In this document: positions 1 through 6,726 of the stretch, one piece after another
How the letters are laid out: each line of letters starts with the position of its first letter
How positions within the stretch are numbered: position 1 is the stretch's first letter
DNA from: Sphingomonas bacterium
Lineage (GTDB): Bacteria; Pseudomonadota; Alphaproteobacteria; Sphingomonadales; Sphingomonadaceae
NCBI RefSeq assembly: GCF_903643065.1
Contig: NZ_CAHJWX010000071.1
Location: 1-7,633 of the forward strand
Direction: 5' to 3'
DNA length: 7,633 nucleotides
Made by a program: the position numbers and the translations under genes
The notes under the pieces: model-generated
The model's input: only the letters and a program-made list of their open reading frames with translations
Database searches by the model: none
Told to the model about the DNA's origin: nothing

Positions 1-1
1 G

Positions 2-547
2 TTGCGCCTGCGCGCGGTCGCCACCTCGCTCGCCAGCGCCGATCGCGCGGCGGCGCTGGGCATCGCGGTGCTCGACTTCGCCGACACGGCGGCGGTGGAC
101 CTGACGATCGACGGCGCCGACGAGATCGACGGCGCGCTCGTCGCGGTGAAGGGCGCGGGCGGCGCGATGCTGCGTGAAAAGGCGGTGGCGACCGCGTCGG
201 CGCGCATGGTGGTGATCGCCGACGGCGCCAAGCGGGTCGAGCGACTCGGCGCCGCAAAGCTGCCCGTCGAGGTGCTGCCGTTCGCGCGCGCTTTCGTCTG
301 GAGGCGGCTGGGCGCGCTGTGCGAGCGGGTCGAGGCGCGCGGCGGCGGCGGCTACCGTACCGACAACGGCAATCTTGTCGCCGATCTGCGCGGCTGGGAC
401 GCGAGCGACCCCGCCCGCCTCGCTGCGGCGCTGCAGGCGATCCCCGGCGTGGTGGGCCACGGGCTGTTCCTGACGGAGGTCGCGGCCGCCTACATCGCGA
501 TCGACGGGGTCGTGACGAGGCTGGAACGAGGCGAACGGAACCGCTAG
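2..547 (+). CDS. rpiA: Ribose-5-phosphate isomerase A, C-terminal part (5' end outside window)
   Basis: Interconverts ribose 5-phosphate and ribulose 5-phosphate in the cytoplasm (non-oxidative pentose phosphate pathway). The frame is open from the first full codon at position 2 to TAG at 545-547, giving 181 residues. From memory of E. coli RpiA (219 aa), about 44 N-terminal residues are missing, so the TTG at position 2 is an internal codon and not a start. Visible family motifs are DGADEID (residues 37-43), KGAGGAMLREK (50-60) with the glutamate (59) matching the catalytic base, and K77 in the ADGAK segment. D37, D40, K50, E59 and K77 line up at one constant offset with E. coli D81, D84, K94, E103 and K121. 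The later segments TDNGN and AIPGVVGHGLF are also typical. The C-terminus is intact. tkt starts 56 bases downstream, so co-transcription is plausible. Confidence 0.95.
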   Translation: MRLRAVATSLASADRAAALGIAVLDFADTAAVDLTIDGADEIDGALVAVKGAGGAMLREKAVATASARMVVIADGAKRVERLGAAKLPVEVLPFARAFVWRRLGALCERVEARGGGGYRTDNGNLVADLRGWDASDPARLAAALQAIPGVVGHGLFLTEVAAAYIAIDGVVTRLERGERNR

Positions 548-603
548 GGCGCAACCAGCACGGGTCGCCTGCGTTCGGGGGGCTCATTATCGCGAGACTG
601 GTC

Positions 604-2703
604 ATGGCCGACGCCGAAGCCACCATCCTTCCCCCCGACGTGCACGAGGACGGCAGCGCCGAGCGCCTTCAGATCGACACCATCCGCACGCTATCGATGG
701 ACGCGGTGCAGAAGGCGAATTCCGGCCATCCCGGCACGCCCATGGCGCTGGCCCCGGTCGGTCACACGATCTGGACCAGGTTCCTGCGCTATGATCCGTC
801 GCGGCCCGATTGGCCCAATCGCGACCGCTTCGTGCTGTCGGTCGGCCATGCCTCCATGCTGCTCTATGCGCTCATCCACCTCGCCGGGATTGAGGAGATC
901 GGCGCGGACGGCGAGAAGACGGGCAAGGAGGCGGTGTCGCTCGATGACATCCGCCAGTTCCGCCAGCTCTCGTCCAAGACGCCCGGCCACCCCGAATATC
1001 GTCACACCACCGGGGTCGAGACCACCACCGGGCCGCTGGGCGCCGGGTGCAGCAACTCGGTCGGCATGGCGATCGCCGAGCGCTGGCTGGCGGCGCGCTA
1101 CAACAAGCCGGGGCTGACCCTGTTTGATCACGACGTCTACACGTTGTGCGGCGACGGCGACATGATGGAAGGCGTCACCAGCGAGGCGGCGTCGCTTGCC
1201 GGGCATCTTAAGCTGTCGAATTTGTGCTGGATCTATGACAGCAACACCATTTCGATCGAGGGCCATACCTCGCTGGCGTTCATCGAGGACACGGGCAAGC
1301 GGTTCGAGGGCTATGGATGGCAGGTCATCCATGTCGACGACGCCAACGACACCGCCGCGCTCGCCGCCGCGCTCGACACGTTCCGCGCGACGGACGACCG
1401 CCCGACCTTCATCGTCGTCAAGTCGGTGATCGGCTGGGGCAGCCCCAAGGCCAATACCGAGAAGGCGCATGGCGAGGCGCTGGGCGAGGAAGCCGTCGCC
1501 AAGACCAAGGAGGCCTATGGCTGGCCGGCGGACAAGCAATTCTACATCCCCGACGGCGTCAAGGACGCGGTCGGCGGCGCGATCGCCGGGCGCGGGCAGC
1601 CACTGCGCGAGGCGTGGGAGGCGACGCTCGCGCGCTATCGGACCGAGCAGCCGGACCTCGCCGCCGAGCTGGAGCTGATGTTGGCGGATCGGCTGCCCGA
1701 GGGGTGGATCGACGCGCTGCCGGTGTTCGAGCCGGACGAGAAGGGCATCGCGTCGCGCGACTCGGGCGGAAAGGTGCTCAACGCGCTCGCCAAGAAGATC
1801 CCCTGGCTGATCGGCGGCTCGGCCGACCTGTCGCCGTCGACCAAGACTGACATCAAGGGCGCGGACAGTTTCGAGGCGTCGAACTACGGCGGCCGCAATT
1901 TCCACTTCGGGGTGCGCGAGCACGGGATGGGTGGCGTGGTCAACGGCATGGCGCTGTCGCACGTGCGGTCCTATGGTTCGACCTTCCTCGTCTTCCTCGA
2001 CTACATGCGTGCGCCGGTGCGGCTGTCGGCGATCATGGAGATCGGCTCGATCTGGGTCTACACGCATGACTCGATCGGGGTCGGCGAGGACGGGCCGACG
2101 CACCAGCCGATCGAGCATCTCGCCACGCTGCGCGCGGTGCCCGGGCTCGACACGATCCGGCCGGGCGACGCCAACGAGGTCAGCTGGGCGTGGCGCGCGG
2201 CGCTGGAGGCGGGCGACCATCCCACCGCGCTGATCCTGTCGCGCCAGGCGCTGCCGACGCTGGATCGCGGCAAATACGCGTCCGCCGAGGGCGTGCTCAA
2301 GGGTGCCTATGTGCTCGCCGACAGCGACGAGCCGGAGATCATCCTGATCGCCACGGGCAGCGAGCTGTCGCTGGCGGTCAAGGCGCATGAGCAGCTCAAG
2401 GCGGACGGCAAGCGCAGCCGCGTGGTCTCGATGCCGAGCTGGTATCGTTTCGAAAAGCAGGACCGGGCATACCGCGACTCGGTATTGCCGCCCGCGTGCA
2501 AGGCGCGGCTGGCGATCGAGATGGCGGGCGAGATGGGCTGGGACCGCTATGTCGGCAGCCACGGCGACACGATCACCATGTCCACCTTCGGCGCCTCGGC
2601 CCCGCTCGCCAAGCTGGCGGACAAATACGGCTTCACGCCCGACCAGGTGACCGACAAGGCGAAGACGCTGATCGCCGAAGCCGAATCGACGGACAAGGAG
2701 TGA
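604..2703 (+). CDS. tkt: Transketolase
   Basis: Thiamine-diphosphate enzyme that moves two-carbon ketol units between sugar phosphates (xylulose 5-P to ribose 5-P or erythrose 4-P) in the cytoplasm. At 699 aa it has the full family length. The N-terminal domain has AVQKANSGHPGTPM with H42, SVGHAS with H82, TGPLG (142-146) and the cofactor/metal motif GDGDMMEG (183-190) followed by N214. The pyrimidine domain has the catalytic glutamate E439 in GVREHGM and the block THDSIGVGEDGPTHQP (487-502; H488, D496, H500). The C-terminal domain includes LIATGSELSLA. The loop after TGPLG reads AGCSNSVGMA where E. coli has QGIANAVGMA; I believe this marks a known transketolase subclade. ATG 604 is the only good start: the frame stays open upstream to 319 but there it overlaps rpiA. 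No strong ribosome binding site is visible; GCGAGA at 590-595 is the best candidate. tal follows after 2 bases. Confidence 0.98.
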   Translation: MADAEATILPPDVHEDGSAERLQIDTIRTLSMDAVQKANSGHPGTPMALAPVGHTIWTRFLRYDPSRPDWPNRDRFVLSVGHASMLLYALIHLAGIEEIGADGEKTGKEAVSLDDIRQFRQLSSKTPGHPEYRHTTGVETTTGPLGAGCSNSVGMAIAERWLAARYNKPGLTLFDHDVYTLCGDGDMMEGVTSEAASLAGHLKLSNLCWIYDSNTISIEGHTSLAFIEDTGKRFEGYGWQVIHVDDANDTAALAAALDTFRATDDRPTFIVVKSVIGWGSPKANTEKAHGEALGEEAVAKTKEAYGWPADKQFYIPDGVKDAVGGAIAGRGQPLREAWEATLARYRTEQPDLAAELELMLADRLPEGWIDALPVFEPDEKGIASRDSGGKVLNALAKKIPWLIGGSADLSPSTKTDIKGADSFEASNYGGRNFHFGVREHGMGGVVNGMALSHVRSYGSTFLVFLDYMRAPVRLSAIMEIGSIWVYTHDSIGVGEDGPTHQPIEHLATLRAVPGLDTIRPGDANEVSWAWRAALEAGDHPTALILSRQALPTLDRGKYASAEGVLKGAYVLADSDEPEIILIATGSELSLAVKAHEQLKADGKRSRVVSMPSWYRFEKQDRAYRDSVLPPACKARLAIEMAGEMGWDRYVGSHGDTITMSTFGASAPLAKLADKYGFTPDQVTDKAKTLIAEAESTDKE
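2695..2700 (+). promoter_or_regulatory. Ribosome binding site of tal inside the tkt 3' end
   Basis: AAGGAG lies 5 bases before the tal ATG at 2706 and overlaps the last codons of tkt. It fixes the tal start, although the tal frame stays open upstream into tkt, and it points to translational coupling of the two genes. Confidence 0.75.
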
Positions 2704-2705
2704 CC

Positions 2706-3815
2706 ATGAGCAAGCTGCAGGACCTCTCCGCCGCCGGCACCGCCGTCTGGCTCGACTTCGTTGACCGCAAGTTCCTCGCGAGCGGCGGGCTCAAGAAGTT
2801 GGCCGACGAGGATGGCCTGACCGGCGTCACCTCCAACCCGACCATCTTCGAGAAAGCGATGGGTCACGGCGACGCCTATGACGAGAGCCTCGCCCGTTTC
2901 GACAGGGACAATCCGGACAAGCCGACGATCGATCGCTACGAGGCACAGGCGGTGGAGGACATCCGCGCCGCCGCCGACATCCTGCGCCCCGTCTATGATC
3001 GGCTGGATGCGCGTGACGGCTATGTCAGCCTGGAGGTCCGTCCGACCATCGCCGACGATACCGACGCGACGATCGCGGAGGCGCAGAAGCTGTGGCGCGC
3101 GGTGGACAAGCCCAATTTGATGATCAAGATCCCCGGCACCGACGCCGGCGCACCCGCGATCAGCGCGACGATCGCGGCGGGGATCAACGTCAACGTGACG
3201 CTGCTCTTCTCGCTCGCCGCCTATCAGAAGGTGGCGCAGGCCTATGCGACCGGGCTGGAGGAGCGGGTGCGGCAGGGGCAGCCGATCGACAAGATCGCGT
3301 CGGTCGCGTCGTTCTTCGTTAGCCGCATCGATGGTAAGATCGACAAGAAAATCGACGCGCTCGGCACGGACGAGGCCAAGGCGTTGCGCGGCGCCGTGGC
3401 GATCGCCAACGCCAAGGCCGCCTATGCCTGGTTCCAGGAGTTCAGCGCGTCCGAGCGCTGGCAGGCGCTCGTCGCGAAGGGCGCGCGTCCGCAGCGCCTG
3501 CTCTGGGCGTCGACCGGCGTGAAGGACAAGGCCTATGCGAAGACGCTGTACGTCGACTCGCTAATTGGGCCGGACACCGTCAACACGATGCCGCCCGAGA
3601 CGATGGACGCGTTCCGCGACACGGGCACGGTGGCGCCGACGCTGACGCAGGACGTCGACGGCGCGCACCACGTGTTGGCGCAGGCGGAGCGGCTCGGGCT
3701 CGATCTGGGCGAGGTCACCGACACGCTGGTGGAGGAGGGCGTGATGTCCTTCGCCAAGTCGTTCGAGGACCTGCTGGGCGCGATCGCGAAGAAGCAGCCG
3801 GCACACGCGGAATAA
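2706..3815 (+). CDS. tal: Transaldolase, long mycobacterial-type
   Basis: Transfers a dihydroxyacetone unit from sedoheptulose 7-phosphate to glyceraldehyde 3-phosphate, giving erythrose 4-phosphate and fructose 6-phosphate. The product has 369 aa, the length of the long bacterial class (often called tal_mycobact) and longer than E. coli TalB (about 317 aa). Visible motifs are an N-terminal AAGTAVWLDFVDR, GLTGVTSNPTIFEKAM (37-52), and NLMIKIPGTDAG with the Schiff-base lysine K141, followed by NVNVTLLFS. The C-terminal signature SLIGPDTVNTMPPET is also present. Some bacteria fuse this protein to phosphoglucose isomerase; here it ends alone at TAA 3813-3815. It starts 2 bases after the tkt stop with a good ribosome binding site, so the two genes almost certainly share a transcript. 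The substrates overlap directly with those of transketolase. Confidence 0.97.
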   Translation: MSKLQDLSAAGTAVWLDFVDRKFLASGGLKKLADEDGLTGVTSNPTIFEKAMGHGDAYDESLARFDRDNPDKPTIDRYEAQAVEDIRAAADILRPVYDRLDARDGYVSLEVRPTIADDTDATIAEAQKLWRAVDKPNLMIKIPGTDAGAPAISATIAAGINVNVTLLFSLAAYQKVAQAYATGLEERVRQGQPIDKIASVASFFVSRIDGKIDKKIDALGTDEAKALRGAVAIANAKAAYAWFQEFSASERWQALVAKGARPQRLLWASTGVKDKAYAKTLYVDSLIGPDTVNTMPPETMDAFRDTGTVAPTLTQDVDGAHHVLAQAERLGLDLGEVTDTLVEEGVMSFAKSFEDLLGAIAKKQPAHAE

Positions 3816-3822
3816 GACGTCA

Positions 3823-3908
3823 CGTCATGCTGAACTCGTTTCAGCATCCACGCGCGACGATGCATCGGCGATGGCGCGCATCGACCCTGAAACAGGCTCA
3901 GGGTGACG
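3823..3908. repeat. Paired inverted hairpin element (sphingomonad-type intergenic repeat)
   Basis: Two related arms face each other in the 121-base gap between tal and gnd. The left arm forms an 8-bp stem, ATGCTGAA (3827-3834) with TTCAGCAT (3840-3847), loop CTCGT. The right arm forms a 7-bp stem, ACCCTGA (3884-3890) with TCAGGGT (3898-3904). The outer ends CGTCA (3823-3827) and TGACG (3904-3908) are also complementary, so the whole element can fold as one large structure. Between the arms lies a perfect palindrome, CGATGCATCG (3858-3867). From memory, elements of this sequence type are common between genes in sphingomonads. It may attenuate or stabilise the transcript; no T-run follows, so it is not a classical terminator. 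Confidence 0.75.
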
Positions 3909-3936
3909 ACGGTATGGAACGGCTCACGGAGGTTGC

Positions 3937-4923
3937 ATGAAACTGGCGATGATCGGCCTTGGCCGGATGGGCGGCAACATCAGCCGCCGGCTGATGCGCG
4001 GCGGGCACCAGATGGTGGTGTGGGACCGTGACGCGAAGACGGTGGACATGCTCGCCGGCGAGGGCGCGCAGGCCGCGTCGTCACTGGACGACGCGCGCGG
4101 CAAGCTGGACAGCCCTGCCATCTGGTGGGTGATGCTGCCCGCCGGCGATCCCACCGAGCAGACGGTGCAGCACATCGCCGAGCACGGCCAGGCCGGCGAC
4201 ATCATCATCGACGGCGGCAACAGCTTCTACAAGGACGACATCCGCCGCGCCAAGGCGCTGGCCGACAAGGGCATCCACTATATCGATGTCGGCACATCCG
4301 GCGGCGTGTGGGGGCTGGAGCGCGGCTATTGCATGATGATCGGCGGCGACAAGGCGTCGGTGGACCTGCTCGACCCCGTGTTCAGCTGCCTGGCCCCCGG
4401 CACCGGCACCATCCCGCGCACGCCGGACCGGATGGCCAACGAGGGCGAGGACCCGCGCGCCGAACAAGGCTATATCCATGCCGGCCCGGCGGGCGCGGGC
4501 CATTTCGTCAAGATGGTGCATAACGGCATCGAATATGGGCTGATGCAGGCCTATGCCGAGGGTTTCGACGTGCTCAAGGGCAAGAAGTCGGAGAAGCTGC
4601 CGGAGGACGAGCGCTACGACCTCAATCTCACCGACATCGCCGAGGTGTGGCGGCGCGGCTCGGTGATCTCGTCCTGGCTGCTCGATCTGACCGCGTCCGC
4701 GCTCGCCAAGGACATGAACCTCGCCTCCTTCTCCGGCCGGGTCGCGGACTCCGGCGAGGGGCATTGGACGATCGAGGCGGCGATGGAAGAGGCGGTGCCC
4801 GTCAACGTGCTCGCGACCGCGCTGTTCAACCGCTATCGCAGCCGCCAGGACCATACGTTCGCCGATCAGGTGCTGTCCGCGATGCGCTTCGGCTTCGGCG
4901 GGCACGTCGAGATGCCGCAGTGA
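3937..4923 (+). CDS. gnd: 6-phosphogluconate dehydrogenase (decarboxylating), short form
   Basis: Oxidatively decarboxylates 6-phosphogluconate to ribulose 5-phosphate, supplying the pathway served by rpiA, tkt and tal. At 328 aa it is the short form with a single C-terminal helical unit; the common E. coli form has about 468 aa. The N-terminal Rossmann motif is GLGRMGGN (7-14). [10 protein letters not shown] (92-101) is the family signature, TSGGVWG (120-126) is the substrate loop, and [13 protein letters not shown] carries the catalytic K192 and N196. The second strand ends in VVWDRD with an acidic D30 where NADP-dependent enzymes usually have Asn-Arg, which suggests NAD+ as cofactor (inference). 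The start is supported by GGAGG at 3928-3932, 4 bases before ATG. It is separated from tal by the hairpin element at 3823-3908 and may be read through from tal or have its own promoter; no clear promoter is visible. Confidence 0.95.
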   Translation: MKLAMIGLGRMGGNISRRLMRGGHQMVVWDRDAKTVDMLAGEGAQAASSLDDARGKLDSPAIWWVMLPAGDPTEQTVQHIAEHGQAGDIIIDGGNSFYKDDIRRAKALADKGIHYIDVGTSGGVWGLERGYCMMIGGDKASVDLLDPVFSCLAPGTGTIPRTPDRMANEGEDPRAEQGYIHAGPAGAGHFVKMVHNGIEYGLMQAYAEGFDVLKGKKSEKLPEDERYDLNLTDIAEVWRRGSVISSWLLDLTASALAKDMNLASFSGRVADSGEGHWTIEAAMEEAVPVNVLATALFNRYRSRQDHTFADQVLSAMRFGFGGHVEMPQ

Positions 4924-4930
4924 CCTTTTC

Positions 4931-4956
4931 CGTTCGTCCCGAGCGAAGTCGAAGGG
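4931..4956. repeat. Short intergenic repeat, sphingomonad-type
   Basis: The 55 bases between gnd and the next gene contain a 26-base stretch beginning CGTTCGTCCCGAGCGAAG and ending TCGAAGGG. I recognise this as one arm of an element common between sphingomonad genes, whose reverse reading often produces spurious peptides such as PFDFARDER in annotations; that reading occurs here on the minus strand. TTCG/CGAA and CCC/GGG can pair but only in a crossed order. No second arm is visible nearby. A short tandem GGGCAGGGCAGGG follows at 4954-4966. Confidence 0.55.
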
Positions 4957-4978
4957 CAGGGCAGGGCGAGGCAGTCCG

Positions 4979-5797
4979 ATGAATCCGATCAAGCTCGTCG
5001 TGTCCGACGTTGACGGCACGCTGGTCGACAAGGAGAAGCGCCTCGCGCCCGCCACCGCCGATGCGGTGGCGCGGCTGCGGGGGGCAGGCTGCGCGTTCAC
5101 CATCATCTCCGCCCGGCCCGTTTCCGGCATGCGTCCGCTCGCCGACACGCTGGCGATCGATCACCCGATGGGCGCGTTCAACGGCGGGATCGTCTGGACG
5201 CGCGCGGGGGGCGTCAGCGAGCATCACGTCGTCGACCCGGCGGTCGCGCGCGGAGTGTTCGAGTGCGTGGGCGACCTCGCGGTCGATCGCTGGGTGTTCG
5301 CCGACGATCGCTGGTACAGTTCGACCGACCGGGGCGTCCATGTCGAGCATGAGCGCGTCGCGTCGAACAGCCGGGAGGAGGTTCGCGCCGACTTCGGCGA
5401 GTTCCTCGATCGCGCCGACAAGATCACCTTCGTGTCCGATACGCCCGCGGTGCTCGCCGAGCTGCACGCGCGGATCGACGCGCGGTTCGCCGGCCAGGCC
5501 ACCGTCGGGCAGAGCCAGACCTATTATCTCGACATCACCGCGCTGGAAGCCAACAAGGGCGCCGGCATCGTCGCGCTGGCGGCGGCGATCGGCGTCGGGC
5601 TCGACGCGACCGCCGCGATCGGGGACCAGAACAACGACCTGCCGATGCTCGGCCTCGCCGGCTATTCGGTCGGGATGGGCAACGCGCCCGCCAACGTCCA
5701 GGCCGCCGCCGACGCTGTGACCGCCGCCAACGACGCCGATGGCGTCGCGCACGCCATCGACGCCTTCATCCTCCCTCGCATCGGAGTCCCAACGTGA
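4979..5797 (+). CDS. Cof-type HAD-IIB family phosphatase
   Basis: Predicted Mg2+-dependent phosphatase of the haloacid dehalogenase superfamily, 272 aa, usual length for the Cof/YbiV group, whose members dephosphorylate sugar phosphates and similar small molecules. All four HAD motifs are visible: I, SDVDGTL with nucleophile D10 and acid/base D12; II, S44 in TIISARP; III, K193 in LEANKG; IV, GDQNND (215-220) with D216 and D220, then the typical GMGNAP. The region between motifs II and III (about 70-185) is the C2-type cap that sets substrate choice. The start at ATG 4979 places motif I at residue 10 as expected; a weak GCGAGG (4966-4971) precedes it. The gene lies 55 bases after gnd and overlaps the next HAD gene by 4 bases. 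A sugar-phosphate substrate linked to the pentose phosphate pathway is an inference from position only. Confidence 0.92.
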   Translation: MNPIKLVVSDVDGTLVDKEKRLAPATADAVARLRGAGCAFTIISARPVSGMRPLADTLAIDHPMGAFNGGIVWTRAGGVSEHHVVDPAVARGVFECVGDLAVDRWVFADDRWYSSTDRGVHVEHERVASNSREEVRADFGEFLDRADKITFVSDTPAVLAELHARIDARFAGQATVGQSQTYYLDITALEANKGAGIVALAAAIGVGLDATAAIGDQNNDLPMLGLAGYSVGMGNAPANVQAAADAVTAANDADGVAHAIDAFILPRIGVPT

Positions 5798-6540
5798 AAA
5801 AGCTTGTCGCCTTCGATCTCGACAACACGCTCGCCGCCTCCAAGCAGCCGCTGGAACCGTTCATGAGCGAGGCGCTCGCCGACCTGCTCGGCGTCGCTGA
5901 CGTGGCGGTCATCTCCGGCGGCGACTGGCCGCAGTTCGAGAAGCAGGTCGCCAGCCGCCTGCCCGCGCGCGCGAACCTCGACCGGCTGTGGCTGATGCCG
6001 ACCACCGGCACCAAGCTGTACACGCATCACGAGGGCAACTGGTCGCCGGTCTATGCCGAGCTGTTCGACGACGCGACCAAGCAGAAGATCAAGGACGCGT
6101 TCACCGCCTCGCTCGACGCGACCGGCTTCAAGCCGGAACAGACCTGGGGCGAGCTGGTCGAGGATCGCGGCTCGCAGATTACCTTTTCCGCGCTGGGGCA
6201 GCAGGCGCCGCTGGACGCCAAGGAGAAATGGGATCCCGATTTCGCCAAGCGCGCGGTGATCCAGGTCGACCTGCGGCAGCGGCTGCCGGGGATGTCGATC
6301 AACATGGGCGGCGCCACCTCGATCGACATCACGCGCGAGGGCGTCGACAAGGCCTATGGCCTGCGCAAGCTCGCCGACCATTCAAAGTTCGCGCTCGACG
6401 AGTTCCTGTTCATGGGCGACGCGATCTTTCCGGGCGGCAACGATTACCCGGCCAAGACGATGGGGCTGGACACGGTCAAGGTCCGCGATCCGCACGAGAC
6501 CGCCTCCGTCATCGCCGGCATCGTCGCCTGGGCGAAGTGA
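5794..6540 (+). CDS. HAD-IIB protein similar to eukaryotic-type phosphomannomutase
   Basis: A 248-aa HAD protein, close to the 246 aa of human PMM2. HAD motifs: AFDLDNTLA with D8 and D10 (Asn replaces the usual Gly of DxDGT), S41 in VISGGDW, K186 in EGVDKAYGL, and MGDAIFPGGNDYP with D209 and D217. Two stretches, GGATSIDITREGVDK (172-186) and GDAIFPGGNDYP (208-219), closely resemble GG.ISFDVFP.GWDK and GDKT.PGGND of phosphomannomutases. However, by manual comparison from memory, PMM2 R134 and R141 correspond to Q136 and K143 here, R21 to K17, and only R123 seems kept (R125). It may therefore be a phosphatase or a mutase of other specificity; 'phosphomannomutase' should not be transferred uncritically. 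GTG at 5794 overlaps the upstream TGA (GTGA), with GGAG at 5783-5786, so it is translationally coupled to the Cof-type HAD gene. Confidence 0.9.
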   Translation: MKKLVAFDLDNTLAASKQPLEPFMSEALADLLGVADVAVISGGDWPQFEKQVASRLPARANLDRLWLMPTTGTKLYTHHEGNWSPVYAELFDDATKQKIKDAFTASLDATGFKPEQTWGELVEDRGSQITFSALGQQAPLDAKEKWDPDFAKRAVIQVDLRQRLPGMSINMGGATSIDITREGVDKAYGLRKLADHSKFALDEFLFMGDAIFPGGNDYPAKTMGLDTVKVRDPHETASVIAGIVAWAK

Positions 6541-6552
6541 GCCGAAGCTAAG

Positions 6553-6573
6553 CCCTCCCCGGCACGGGGAGGG
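6553..6573. terminator. GC-rich hairpin after the HAD genes, possible terminator
   Basis: CCCTCCCCG (6553-6561) and CGGGGAGGG (6565-6573) form a perfect 9-bp stem with a 3-base loop GCA, 12 bases after the stop of the second HAD gene. No T-run follows (CCGATAAG), so classical Rho-independent termination is uncertain. Hairpins of this sequence are, from memory, very common downstream of sphingomonad genes and may mark transcript ends. Confidence 0.6.
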
Positions 6574-6650
6574 GCCGATAAGCCGAGAAGGTGATGATCT
6601 AGGGTTAAGATGACCTGGTATTCGGAAAATCGATGGTCTTGGAGCCCGGC

Positions 6651-6678
6651 TTGACTCTGTTCATTGCGGCGTCATGTT
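6651..6678 (+). promoter_or_regulatory. Candidate promoter for the exported protein gene
   Basis: TTGACT (6651-6656) is a close match to the -35 hexamer consensus. The best -10 candidate is CATGTT (6673-6678) at 16-base spacing, which matches only three of six consensus positions. The site lies about 50 bases before the ATG at 6727. Its place after a hairpin that seems to end the upstream operon supports independent transcription. Confidence 0.35.
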
Positions 6679-6726
6679 TTTGTCAGCTTGGCTCGGAAAG
6701 TCGGGCGAGTCGGATGGGGAGAACAC

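Larger units (their letters stand above)
6541..6726. other. 186-base intergenic region before the exported protein gene
   Basis: Contains the hairpin at 6553-6573 in its first part and a candidate promoter in its second part. Its middle (about 6590-6650) is richer in A/T than the preceding genes. I see no RNA gene in it and no coding frame with a ribosome binding site. Confidence 0.6.

Noticed and set aside
319..603. N-terminal extension of transketolase upstream of ATG 604
   Set aside because: The extension overlaps rpiA in another frame, is Arg-rich and unlike any transketolase N-terminus; the product from 604 already has the full family length.
691..2562. Very long open frame (623 codons) on the minus strand opposite tkt
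   Set aside because: It lies fully opposite a certain transketolase gene. In GC-rich DNA with strong third-position bias, the reverse frame lacks stops by chance. Its translation is Arg/Ala-rich with no recognisable domain and no ribosome binding site was seen.
2496..2705. N-terminal extension of transaldolase into tkt
   Set aside because: The ribosome binding site at 2695-2700 and the family's usual N-terminus both support ATG 2706.
4081..5148. Open frames on the minus strand opposite gnd and the first HAD gene (4081-5148 and 4826-5752)
   Set aside because: Same explanation as above. One of them also runs through the intergenic repeat at 4931-4956, giving the low-value LPFDFARDER-type peptide often seen from this repeat.
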